64,000 nt of DNA from the NCBI GenBank assembly GCA_016715205.1, contig JADKBC010000013.1:32595-96594 (forward strand). Reading direction: 5' to 3'. How positions within the stretch are numbered: position 1 is the first letter of the stretch; every line of letters begins with the position of its first letter. Positions 28,163 through 36,733 of the stretch are shown one piece after another. This DNA is from Holophaga sp. Its GTDB lineage: Bacteria; Acidobacteriota; Holophagae; Holophagales; Holophagaceae. Below the pieces are notes generated by a model. The model was not told the origin of the DNA. It did not search any database and was given only the letters and a program-made list of their open reading frames with translations. The position numbers and the translations under genes are program-made.

Positions 28163-29194
28163 TCAGAAAAGGGAGGTCAACTTGGCGTGGGCATCGCCCC
28201 AGGCGGCGGGGGGAAGGAACCTCAACTCGGCACGGTTCCCAGGCTGGGGCAAAACACAGTGTACCGCCGCCTGGAGGCCTTTCGGGTCTGTGCCCATTTT
28301 TTTGTCCCGTTCCAGCCAGGGCAGGCAGTCCTCCCATGGGGCCACCTCGGCCGCCAGGGGCCGCAGGGCCGCAGCCAGTTTGTGGATCAGCGCTGAGGGA
28401 AACGGGGGCAACCCTTGGGCTTCGGCCAAGCAACAGGCTGCAAAGAGACCAAGGCCGACTGCTTCGCCATGGGAAAGGCGAAATTCCGAGGCGGCTTCCA
28501 AGGCATGACCCAAGGTGTGGCCAAGGTTCAGGAGTTTACGGTCTCCGGCCTCCTTCAGATCTCGATGGACCAACTCCGCCTTGATTTCCAGTGCCCTGGC
28601 CAGATCCCTTGGCGCGGGGGTGGGGGTGTCCAGGAGGTGTTCCGCCCAGGTGACATCCCCTTCCAGGAAGGCCATTTTGATCAGTTCCCAGCGGCCGGAA
28701 TTCACCTGTCGCAGCGGCAGGGTTGCCAGGAATGCGGTGCAGATCACCATGCACTCCGGAGGGTGAAAGGCTCCCGCAAGATTCTTCCCCGCTGTGAGAT
28801 TCACGGCGGTTTTGCCGCCCAGGGCCGCGTCCACCTGCGACAGGAGCGTGGTGGGCCACGCCTGCCACGGCACGCCGCGCAGAAAGAGCGAAGCCGCCAG
28901 ACCCGCCATGTCCGTGACCACCCCACCCCCCACGGCCACGATCCGGGCCTCGCGGCTCAAGGGCAGGGCAGCCCAGGTCTCAAGCCATGGAATGATGGTT
29001 TCCAGGCGTTTGGTGGGTTCACCCACCTGGACCCAACAGGAACCTGCGGGCACCGGCATGGCAGCCGCTTCCCAGGTGGCGCGGATGGTTGCGTCGCCAA
29101 CGAGAACCCAGGGACCTGCTGGCAAGAGCTCTGGTTCCAGGTGATCCAGGATATGAACGGCGGTGGGAAAGGCCTCGGGCAGGTTTAGCTTCAT
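28163..29194 (-). CDS. aroB: 3-dehydroquinate synthase
   Basis: Second step of the shikimate pathway: DAHP to 3-dehydroquinate, NAD- and metal-dependent. The 343 residues carry the NAD loop GGGVVTDMAG, the substrate segment WPTTLLSQVDAALGGKTAVNL, and the metal ligands in ELIKMAFLEGD, LNLGHTLGHALE and LSHGEAVGLG. Start ATG 29194 is chosen over the longer frame to 29275, which runs into the upstream peptidase gene. It sits seven bases after the M28 peptidase stop, so peptidase-aroB-TPR-small protein form one minus-strand unit. Confidence 0.95.
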   Translation of the reverse strand: MKLNLPEAFPTAVHILDHLEPELLPAGPWVLVGDATIRATWEAAAMPVPAGSCWVQVGEPTKRLETIIPWLETWAALPLSREARIVAVGGGVVTDMAGLAASLFLRGVPWQAWPTTLLSQVDAALGGKTAVNLTAGKNLAGAFHPPECMVICTAFLATLPLRQVNSGRWELIKMAFLEGDVTWAEHLLDTPTPAPRDLARALEIKAELVHRDLKEAGDRKLLNLGHTLGHALEAASEFRLSHGEAVGLGLFAACCLAEAQGLPPFPSALIHKLAAALRPLAAEVAPWEDCLPWLERDKKMGTDPKGLQAAVHCVLPQPGNRAELRFLPPAAWGDAHAKLTSLF

Positions 29195-29201
29195 GGTGCG
29201 C

Positions 29202-30914
29202 TCAGCGGCCCTTGAGAATGGCGTCCTGTTCCATGGTGGTGTCGCCTCGCAGCCAAACCACGTGCACCTTGTCACCCGGTTTGAAGGAGGAAAGCACTTC
29301 CTGGAAATCGTAGAGATTGCGGATGCGCTTGCCTCCGAAGGTGGTCATCACATCCCCCGCCTTCATGCCGATGGCCTCGGCCACTGAACCGGGTGAGGTA
29401 CCGTTGATCCGGAAGCCCTTGGGGTTTTCGGTGAAGTCGGGGATGCTGCCGAAGGCCACGCGCACCGGGCCGCCGTTGCGCATGGCGGGCAGCTTGGCAG
29501 TTTCCGGGTCAAAGGCAGGCACCTGCTCGGCATCCGCCAGATCGCGAATGATTTTTTCAGCCAGGGTCGTCACGATCACCATGCCCTTTACGTTGATTTT
29601 TTCCGGGGTATCCGAGGGGCGGTGGTAATCGCCGTGAACGCCCGTGAAGAAAAAGAAGGTAGGGATCTTGGCGGCAGAAAAGCTCATATGATCGGAGCCG
29701 CCCACCGCCACGCCCAGGTCATCTCCAATGGTCAGCCCCTGTGGGGCAAAGGTCTTGGCCCGGGCCAGGGCTGTTTTGGGGGCGCCGAGGCCACCGATTT
29801 GCAGGGTTGGTTTGGCCGTATCCAAGCGCCCCACCATATCGAAATTCAACATGAATTTGATGCTGGGCAGGGGAATGGTGGGGTTCTGCACCCAATGGGC
29901 GCTGCCCAGAAGGCCTTCCTCCTCGCCGGAAATGTGCAGCAGTAGCACTGATCTCCGGGTGGGATGGGCCTTCAACGCCTTGGCCAGCTCAAAGACCATG
30001 GCCGTGCCGCTGGCGTTATCGTCGGCACCTGGATGAACCTGACCGCGCCCGGCTTCGCCGCCCAGGCTGTGGCGTTCACCGCGGCCCAGGTGATCCAAGT
30101 GCGCGCCTAGCAAAATGAACTCGTCCTTTACCTTGGGGTCCGTGCCTGGGATGACGGTGGCGATATTGGGCAATTGAGCCTGGTGGCGATCCAGGGCGAG
30201 ATCGAGGTTGAAGGTGATCCCGCAATCCTGGCTGGCGGGCTTGCCGGAGGCCACGATCTGGCTCAGTTTTTCCTCAAGGCCGCTGCAACGCTCCTTCAAC
30301 ACACGCATCGGGAGGCTCAAAACCGGGATGTCGAGCTTCAACGGACCTTCCTCCCGGGCCAGGGGGCGGGGTTGGTCTTCGCTTTCCAACACGATCACCG
30401 CGGCGACACCAGCCTTCTGCAGGCGAACCGCCCGGGCCAGGACACTGCGATCCGAGCGACCCACGGCGGCAAAAGTCCCTGACGCGGGTACCGCACGGGC
30501 GATGAGGGCGACTTTTCCCTGAATCTCAACACCTTCGAAATCGTCATAGCCCATGGTTTTGAGGCCGTGCCCCAGGAAAACCAGCGGTTTGCCCGTGAAC
30601 ACACCATCGGCGCTGAAGCCGATGGCGTCGATATCCTTCCCCCAAATCAGTGGCGCACCCTCGCCCATTGCTGCCTTGGCCTGAAGACGGGTGATCCGAT
30701 CGACAAAGGCAAAGCGTTGCAGGGTGGGTTTGAGTCCGAGTGCTTCATAACCTTTGGATAAGAAGGCTGCGGCCTGATCCAGTTCCAGAGAACCATTGCC
30801 GCGGCCCTGGCGTTCGGGCCCTGCCAGGAAGGCCAGATCCTCCCGGATCCTCGTTTCCAGTGGCGCCTGGGCGGCAAGGGTGACGGCAAGAAAAAACAGG
30901 GCAGGGGATCGCAT
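29202..30914 (-). CDS. Exported M28 family zinc aminopeptidase with PA-like and PDZ domains
   Basis: A 570-residue exported peptidase. A signal peptide (about 1-16) precedes a region resembling a PA insert (about 85-230). The M28 domain has the two-zinc ligand set: GAHLDHLG (His), PGADDNASG (Asp), SGEEEGLLGS (Glu-Glu), NFDMVGRL (Asp) and GGSDHMSF (His). A C-terminal PDZ domain (about 475-560) has INGTSPGSVAEAIGMKAGDVMTTFGG. Start ATG 30914 has GGAG at good spacing; the frame extends upstream to 31049 without signal-like sequence. It probably trims peptides in the periplasm or outside. Divergent from mraZ. Confidence 0.92.
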   Translation of the reverse strand: MRSPALFFLAVTLAAQAPLETRIREDLAFLAGPERQGRGNGSLELDQAAAFLSKGYEALGLKPTLQRFAFVDRITRLQAKAAMGEGAPLIWGKDIDAIGFSADGVFTGKPLVFLGHGLKTMGYDDFEGVEIQGKVALIARAVPASGTFAAVGRSDRSVLARAVRLQKAGVAAVIVLESEDQPRPLAREEGPLKLDIPVLSLPMRVLKERCSGLEEKLSQIVASGKPASQDCGITFNLDLALDRHQAQLPNIATVIPGTDPKVKDEFILLGAHLDHLGRGERHSLGGEAGRGQVHPGADDNASGTAMVFELAKALKAHPTRRSVLLLHISGEEEGLLGSAHWVQNPTIPLPSIKFMLNFDMVGRLDTAKPTLQIGGLGAPKTALARAKTFAPQGLTIGDDLGVAVGGSDHMSFSAAKIPTFFFFTGVHGDYHRPSDTPEKINVKGMVIVTTLAEKIIRDLADAEQVPAFDPETAKLPAMRNGGPVRVAFGSIPDFTENPKGFRINGTSPGSVAEAIGMKAGDVMTTFGGKRIRNLYDFQEVLSSFKPGDKVHVVWLRGDTTMEQDAILKGR

Positions 30915-31037
30915 AGGGGCTCCAAGAGCTTTGCCCATGATGCCAGGGCTGGGCAGAACGTGAGGGGTTGAGACCGGTGAGCGTAAAAAAGGCGCAACCG
31001 TTGCCCATAAATCGTCTGTTTTCGTTTTTGTTTTTGC

Positions 31038-31065
31038 TTGTGGGCCCATATTCCATTTCTACACT
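31038..31065 (+). promoter_or_regulatory. Candidate sigma-70-type promoter of the dcw cluster
   Basis: TTGTGG (31038-31043), a 16-base spacer and TACACT (31060-31065) resemble a -35/-10 pair in an AT-rich stretch upstream of mraZ. The repeat array described next begins seven bases after the -10, a position suited to repression. This is a pattern match only. Confidence 0.4.
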
Positions 31066-31071
31066 TGTAGG

Positions 31072-31114
31072 TGGACCTAAATGGCACAAAGTGGATTGTA
31101 TTGGACGAAAGTGG
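31072..31114 (+). promoter_or_regulatory. Predicted MraZ operator: five TGG units at exact 10-bp spacing
   Basis: TGG occurs at 31072, 31082, 31092, 31102 and 31112, all in phase, with AAAGTGG twice and AAATGG once. Known MraZ sites are arrays of TGG-containing boxes repeated every 10 bp just upstream of mraZ (TGGGN in E. coli, AAAGTG-type boxes in mycoplasmas), bound by the MraZ ring. The array ends about 55 bases before the mraZ start, so MraZ probably represses its own cluster here. Confidence 0.75.
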
Positions 31115-31167
31115 CCCAATTTCGAACCGCCGGTAATCCTCCAGGTTCTTGTTGAAAGGCATTACAG

Positions 31168-31632
31168 TTGCTTCGTCTTCGCGGAAATTCTCCGGCGACG
31201 GTGGATGAAAAGGGACGCCTCAAGCTCCCCACCACCTTCAAGGCCGATCTCGACTCCCTCGCCAAGGGCGAAGGGCAGGGGAATGTCCGCCATTACCTGA
31301 CCTCCCTGGATGGCAAGAGCGCTCGGCTCTACCCCATGCCGGTGTGGGAAGCCTTCGAGGCCCGTTTGGCCCAGTTACCCAGCACCAATCCGGCCCGGCG
31401 CAAGTTGCTGGAATTCACCGCCTATTACGGCAGCGAAGTGGAACCCGACGCCCAGGGGCGCTTTGTCATTCCGCCCATCCTGCGGGAGGCTGCCCAGCTC
31501 ACGGGTGAAGTTGCCATTCTCGGACAATTGGACCATCTGGCTGTGTGGAATCGCGGTCACTTCGAGCGCCGTCTGGCGGCGGAACCTCTTACCACCGAGG
31601 ATCTGGCCCAACTCGCGGATCTGGGGATTTGA
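31168..31632 (+). CDS. mraZ: Transcriptional regulator MraZ
   Basis: First gene of the dcw cluster. The 154 residues contain two SpoVT/AbrB-like halves with the family motif: RGNSPATVDEKGRLKLP at about 5-21 and AQGRFVIPPILREAA in the second half. The start codon is TTG, with AAAGG upstream; no ATG fits the conserved N-terminus. MraZ forms a ring and binds the repeated TGG boxes upstream of its own gene, which are present here. Its TGA overlaps the rsmH ATG by one base. Confidence 0.93.
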   Translation: MLRLRGNSPATVDEKGRLKLPTTFKADLDSLAKGEGQGNVRHYLTSLDGKSARLYPMPVWEAFEARLAQLPSTNPARRKLLEFTAYYGSEVEPDAQGRFVIPPILREAAQLTGEVAILGQLDHLAVWNRGHFERRLAAEPLTTEDLAQLADLGI

Positions 31633-32612
31633 TGACGGCTCCCATCGTCCATGTCCCCGTGCTGCTCCAGGAGGTTCTGGAAAACCTGCCCGTTCCCCCT
31701 GCGGGACGGGTGCTGGACCTCACCCTTGGGTTGGGCGGCCATGCCCAGGCCATCCTGGCCCAGGCGGAGCCAAGTCTGCGCTATCTGGGCGTGGATCGCG
31801 ATCCCCACGCTCGGGCGCTATCCAAGAAACGGCTGGGCGGGGATGCCCGCTTGACCATCATGGCTGGGGCTTACGAGGGCGTCTGGGAAGACACCGCGTT
31901 CCAGGCCTGGTGTCATCTGCAGGCCCCCGAGGGATTTGATGTTGTTCTCATGGATCTGGGCATCTCCACGCTCCACCTCAAGGATGTCGCCCGGGGCTTC
32001 AGCTTCATGGAAGCGGGCCCCTTGGATATGCGAATGGATCCCGAACACGGCCTCACCGCGCTGGAATGGATTCAGGAACAAAGCGAGGAAAACCTCGCCA
32101 ACGCCATTTACGAGTACGGCGAAGAACGGGCTTCACGCCCCATATCCCGGGCCATTCTCAAGGCGCTGGCCGAAAACCGGCTGCATACCACCCAGGACCT
32201 AGCCGCTGCGGTCTATACAGTGATCCCCCGGGAACCCGCCAAGCGCAAAGGTCATTCGGATCCAGCCACCCGCACCTTCCAGGCCATCCGCATCGCCGTC
32301 AATGGCGAGCTCCAGGGATTGAGCGAAGCCATCGAGAAAGCCGTATTCGCCCTCAAGCCCGGCGGCCGGATTGGCGTCATCAGTTTCCACAGCCTGGAAG
32401 ACCGCATCGTCAAACAAACCCTGCGTCGGTTGGCGGGCATCCATGACGGCCCCGGCCGCACCCCCCCAAGCACCCTGCCCAAACATCTCCGGCTCATCTA
32501 CGGCGGCGGCATTGCCCCCACCGAGGATGAAATTCGCGCCAATCCACCGTCTCGTTCCGCCCGCCTGCGCATTGGCGAGCGGCTGCTCGATGATTCTCCG
32601 AGGGTCCCATGA
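31632..32612 (+). CDS. rsmH: 16S rRNA (cytosine(1402)-N(4))-methyltransferase
   Basis: Methylates N4 of C1402 in 16S rRNA, using SAM. The 326-residue protein starts with the conserved HVPVLLQEVLENL. The SAM site is LDLTLGLGGHA, followed by DLGISTLHLKDVARGFSF, and RAFQ-like RTFQAIRIAVN and ISFHSLEDRIVK near the end. ATG 31632 shares a base with the mraZ stop. Standard position in the dcw cluster; its end overlaps ftsL by 4 bp. Confidence 0.96.
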   Translation: MTAPIVHVPVLLQEVLENLPVPPAGRVLDLTLGLGGHAQAILAQAEPSLRYLGVDRDPHARALSKKRLGGDARLTIMAGAYEGVWEDTAFQAWCHLQAPEGFDVVLMDLGISTLHLKDVARGFSFMEAGPLDMRMDPEHGLTALEWIQEQSEENLANAIYEYGEERASRPISRAILKALAENRLHTTQDLAAAVYTVIPREPAKRKGHSDPATRTFQAIRIAVNGELQGLSEAIEKAVFALKPGGRIGVISFHSLEDRIVKQTLRRLAGIHDGPGRTPPSTLPKHLRLIYGGGIAPTEDEIRANPPSRSARLRIGERLLDDSPRVP

Positions 32613-32986
32613 ACACTTTCCAGACCCCTGTTCGCCGCTCCCCCATGCTGCCCGCCCGCCAGGTGGAAGGCGAGGGCGTGCTCCGCATGATTCTACTGGC
32701 CCTGGCCCTGGCCATGCCCTTGGCCTCCATGGCCTACCTCAAGATCCAGGAAACTCGCCTAAGCTACGAGATGAGCGATCTCCGCAGCCGCATCAAGCAG
32801 GAAGAGGAACTCAACCGCAAGCTCCTGCTGGAGCGCTCTCGGTACCAGCGGGATGAGGCGATCCAATCCTATGCCACCGAAAGCGGCATGCAGCCCCGGC
32901 GGCAGAGCCACCTCATCCACCGTTCCTTCACGGCGGACGATCAGCGTTTGGCCAAACTGCGGCCTGTCTCCTCCTTCGAAAACTAA
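32609..32986 (+). CDS. ftsL: FtsL-like cell division protein
   Basis: A 125-residue bitopic membrane protein: short N-terminal cytoplasmic part, one TM helix (about 26-44, MILLALALAMPLASMAYL), then a coiled-coil (about 47-85, YEMSDLRSRIKQEEELNRKLLLERS) and a short tail. This layout and its place between rsmH and ftsI fit FtsL, which joins FtsB and FtsQ in activating septal synthesis. FtsL sequences diverge quickly, so the name rests mostly on topology and context. Confidence 0.8.
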   Translation: MNTFQTPVRRSPMLPARQVEGEGVLRMILLALALAMPLASMAYLKIQETRLSYEMSDLRSRIKQEEELNRKLLLERSRYQRDEAIQSYATESGMQPRRQSHLIHRSFTADDQRLAKLRPVSSFEN

Positions 32987-33033
32987 CTCGCTAGGATGTA
33001 GGGGGGCCACAGGGCCTCCAGAGTGGAAGGCGC

Positions 33034-35188
33034 GTGGCATTTGCGGGTTTGATGAACGGTGGCGTGCAGCCGAGGCGGTTGCTGGGAAAAGCGGAGGCAC
33101 AGGATCTTTCTGTGGCTCGGCTGCCCTGGATTCTGGGCCTCATGGCCCTGTGGGCCTTGGCGATCCTGTTGCGACTTGTCTGGATCCAGATCATTTCCCA
33201 CGAGCGGTATCACCAGCGGGCGCAGCACCAGCACATCACCCACGTGCCGGTGCCCGCCATCCGGGGTGAGGTGCGGGATCGGCGCGGCATTTCCCTGGCC
33301 CTTTCCACCAAAGCCGAAAGCCTTTTCTGCACCCCCACGAGCTTCTATCCGGATTTCAAATCCGGCCCAGGGGAAGCCGACACCACCTGGGGTGAGCCTG
33401 ATCGCAAAGCTGCGGAAAAGGTGGCCCTTGCTCTGGCGCCCATCGTGGAGCGGGCTCCCCGCAGCATCGTCGAAAAACTGTTGCGCAAGAAACCCTTTGT
33501 ATACATTGAGCGTCAGTTGCCGCCGGAAAAATCCGGAGCGATCAAGGCGTTGAAACTCGATGGGGTGGACTTCTTGCCCGAAAGCAAACGCCAGTACCCG
33601 CGGGGCAGCCTGGCCTGCCAGATTTTGGGTTTTACCAATATCGACGGGATAGGGCAGTTGGGCATCGAGCGCACCTTTGATGAACAGCTTTCCGGCAAGG
33701 GCGGTGAATTGATCGCCCCCAAGGATGCCAAGGGGCGGCTGCTCATTCTGGAAGAGAATTTCTCCAAGATCCCCATCAACGGCACCACGCTGCAGCTCAC
33801 GCTGGACGCCACCATCCAGCACATCGTTGAACAGGCCCTGGAGGAAGGTGTGAACACCTACCACCCTCTGACGGCCTATGCGGTGGTGGTCGATCCAGGC
33901 ACCGGGGAGATCCTGGCCATGGCCGGCACGCCCACCTTCGATCCCAATTTTCCCGTTTCCAAAAAATTCCGAAACCGCAGTGAAAGCGAGTTTTCCGCCG
34001 CCGACAAGGAGGAATTCAAACGCGAACTGGAGCGCCAGAAGGCTGCCCGCAAGGTGCATCCCATCGAGGATGCCTATGAGCCCGGTTCCACCATGAAGAT
34101 CTTCACCGCAGCTTTCGCGCTGGAAGAACGAAAGGTTCGCCTGGGCGAGAAAATCAACTGCGAAGGCGGCAAGTGGAAATTCAGTAAGGATCTGACCATC
34201 ACGGATACCCATCACCACGGGCTGCTCAGTTTCGAGGAAGTGCTCTGGCAGAGCTCCAACGTGGGCGCAGCCAAGATAGGGCTACGCTTGGATCCGGCCG
34301 TGCATTACCAGTACCTGCGGAAGTTTGGTTTCGGGGAACCCACGGGGCTCAATTTCCCAGGAGAAACCTCCGGACGCTTGATTGCCCCTGATCGCTGGAG
34401 CCGCACCACCCAACCCACGGCCTGCTATGGCTATGGGCTTTCTACCTCGCCGCTGCAGATTCTCATGGCCGGTTGCGTTCTGGCCAATGGCGGCAGGCTG
34501 ATGCAGCCTTACCTAGTGCAGCGCGTTTACAACGACCAAGGCGCCATGGTGCAGGAGTACAAGCCAAAGGTTCGCGGGCAGGTCATCAGCGAAGAAACCA
34601 GCACCATGATGCGGGAGGCCCTGAAGGGGGTCATCACCCAGGGCACCGCCAAACGAGCCCAACTGGATGGCGGCGTCGAGGCCTTTGGCAAAACGGGCAC
34701 TGCCCGCAAGATCATCGGCGGCAAGTACGATCCCAAGCGTCACTACGCCTCGTTCATGGGCTTTTTTCCCCGCGGATAAACCCCAGTACGGAATGCTCTT
34801 CATGTTCGATGAACCCGGCAGTACCGGCCTGACTGGCGGCGATGTGGCGGCCCCGCTGTTCAAGAAAATCGGTGATGCCATCATGCGCTACCGGGCCACG
34901 GGGCGGGGCATTGATCAGGAGCCCGATCTGCGCCTTAGCCTGCGGGATTGGCCCGTGAGTGAAAACGATGAAGCCGTGGTGCATGTGGAAGTGGGCAAGG
35001 TGCCTGAACTCAAAGGGCTCGCCCTCAAGGCCGCGGTGCATCGGGTGGTGATGGCAGGCGGGACGCCGCGCATCGAGGGGTTGGCCGACCTACCCGAAGG
35101 TCCCTATCTCGTGCAGGGGCAGAGCCCGGAGGCAGGCGGTGATCTGTCCTTTGGAAGTCCCGTAAAAATCAAGCTGAGGGCGCCATGA
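33034..35188 (+). CDS. ftsI: Division transpeptidase FtsI (PBP3) with PASTA-like end; one-base frameshift
   Basis: Class B penicillin-binding protein that cross-links septal peptidoglycan. GTG 33034 has GGAAGG upstream. TM helix about 30-52, then the PBP dimerisation region, then the transpeptidase motifs S352-T-M-K, SSN and K553-T-G. At 34762-34767 a T6 run breaks the frame: the zero frame stops at 34779 (GFFPRG), whereas the homologous text (FFPADKPQYGMLFMFDEP) continues in the +1 frame to 35188, including a PASTA-like tail (about 78 residues). One T too many explains it. Since ftsI is normally essential, a sequencing error or a rescuing +1 shift is more likely than a dead gene. The 3' end overlaps murE by 4 bp. 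Confidence 0.88.
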
Positions 35189-36669
35189 AATTTGGGAATT
35201 GGATGACAGCCGCAGGCATTCAGGAGTGGCACGGGCCTGCTGATACAGAGGTTCTCCATCTCGCCTGCGATAGCCGCGAAATCCAACCAGGATGGGCCTT
35301 TGCAGCCCTTCCTGGAGCGCAGGTGCAGGGCCTTGCCTTCGTGGATTCGGCCTGCGCCAAGGGGGCCGTGGCCGTGCTTGCCACCGAGCCTGTTCGGCTT
35401 CCCGAGGGCATTGCCTTCGGAGCGCTGGATGCGACTCATGCGCGCGAAGCCATGGCCCTGGCTGCTCGGGCCCTGTATGGGCAACCCGATGCTGAGTTGG
35501 CTCTGATTGGCGTGACTGGCACCAATGGCAAGACCACCACCACCATGCTCATTCGCCAATTATTGCAAGGCAGGGGCAAGGCCTGCGGCCTGATCGGTAC
35601 CGTTGCCATAGCCGCAGGCACTGAAGAAATCGACGCCGTGCGAACCTCGCCGGAGAGCCCTGTGTTCTATCGGTGGTTGCGCAAGTCGGCCAATGCAGGG
35701 GATGTGGCCGTTGCCACCGAGGTTTCCAGCCACGCGCTTTGCATGGGGCGGGTTCACGGGGCGACCTTCAAGGTTGGGCTCTTCACCAACCTGACCCAGG
35801 ATCACCTCGATTACCACGGCACCATGGAGGCCTATTTCGAAGCCAAGTCGAGGCTCTTTGACCAGTCGGAACGAGTGCTGGTGAACGTGGATGATCCCTA
35901 TGGCCGACGCCTAGTGGCAGTCCGAGCGGTCCGGACCTACGGTGTGGAACATCCTGCCGATTACCGTGCAGTTGAACCCAGGTTGAGCCCGACCGGCACC
36001 ACCTTCAAACTCCAATCCCCCCAGGGTGAATGGGTGGTTGAGAGCCCCCTGTTGGGCCGCTTCAACCTCTACAACCTGCTCGCGGCCCTGGCGGCTTGCG
36101 GGGAAGCGGGGTTCGAGTTGGCTGAATTGGTGCAGGCGGTGCCCACGCTGAAGGGCGCACCGGGGCGCCTGGACCGCGTGGATTGCGGCCAGCCCTTTGG
36201 TGTGATGGTGGATTACGCCCACACCCCGGATGCCCTGGAAAAACTGCTGACGGCGGGAAAAGCTCTGCTGCCAACCGGGGGGCGACTGCATGTGTTGTTT
36301 GGGTGCGGTGGCGATCGGGATCGCACCAAGCGGCCCCTGATGGCAGCGGCCGTGGCGGCTGGCGCTGATGTGATCTGGCACACCAGTGACAACACGCGCA
36401 AGGAAAACCCTGAGGAGATTCTGGATGATGCCGCACTGGGCATTCCTGCCGAAATGCGGGGGGACGCCACCCGGTACCATCGCATGGCCGACCGAGCCCT
36501 GGCGGTGCAGGCGGCCCTCATCGATTGTCGGCCCGGGGATCTATTGCTGCTCGCCGGGAAAGGCCATGAGCCTTACCAGGACATCATGGGTGTGAAACAC
36601 CCCTACAGTGATCGCAGCGCCGTGGAAGCGGTGTTGCGAGGAGAGCCAGTGCCCCGGCCGTGGGTCTAG
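35185..36669 (+). CDS. murE: UDP-N-acetylmuramoyl-tripeptide synthetase MurE
   Basis: Adds the third amino acid to UDP-MurNAc-dipeptide with ATP. The 494 residues contain the ATP loop GVTGTNGKTTTT (about 111-122), the dipeptide-binding region (EVSSHALCMGRVHG), NLTQDHLDYHGTMEAY with the carbamylated-Lys segment, and VDYAHTPDALEKLL. The specificity motif, DNPR in meso-diaminopimelate enzymes, reads DNTR here (SDNTRKENPEE), keeping Asn and Arg but losing Pro; meso-DAP is still the best guess. In the dcw cluster, coupled to ftsI by a 4-bp overlap. Confidence 0.95.
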   Translation: MKFGNWMTAAGIQEWHGPADTEVLHLACDSREIQPGWAFAALPGAQVQGLAFVDSACAKGAVAVLATEPVRLPEGIAFGALDATHAREAMALAARALYGQPDAELALIGVTGTNGKTTTTMLIRQLLQGRGKACGLIGTVAIAAGTEEIDAVRTSPESPVFYRWLRKSANAGDVAVATEVSSHALCMGRVHGATFKVGLFTNLTQDHLDYHGTMEAYFEAKSRLFDQSERVLVNVDDPYGRRLVAVRAVRTYGVEHPADYRAVEPRLSPTGTTFKLQSPQGEWVVESPLLGRFNLYNLLAALAACGEAGFELAELVQAVPTLKGAPGRLDRVDCGQPFGVMVDYAHTPDALEKLLTAGKALLPTGGRLHVLFGCGGDRDRTKRPLMAAAVAAGADVIWHTSDNTRKENPEEILDDAALGIPAEMRGDATRYHRMADRALAVQAALIDCRPGDLLLLAGKGHEPYQDIMGVKHPYSDRSAVEAVLRGEPVPRPWV

Positions 36670-36733
36670 AACGAACGTCCACGGGTTTTGCCAAAATATT
36701 TTTCCTTTTCAGTCCAATGTTCTCGGTGATGGC

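Noticed and set aside
34762..34771. Programmed -1 frameshift in ftsI on TTTTTTC
   Set aside because: The downstream homologous frame is +1, not -1, so a -1 slip cannot rescue it; only a +1 event or a sequence error can.
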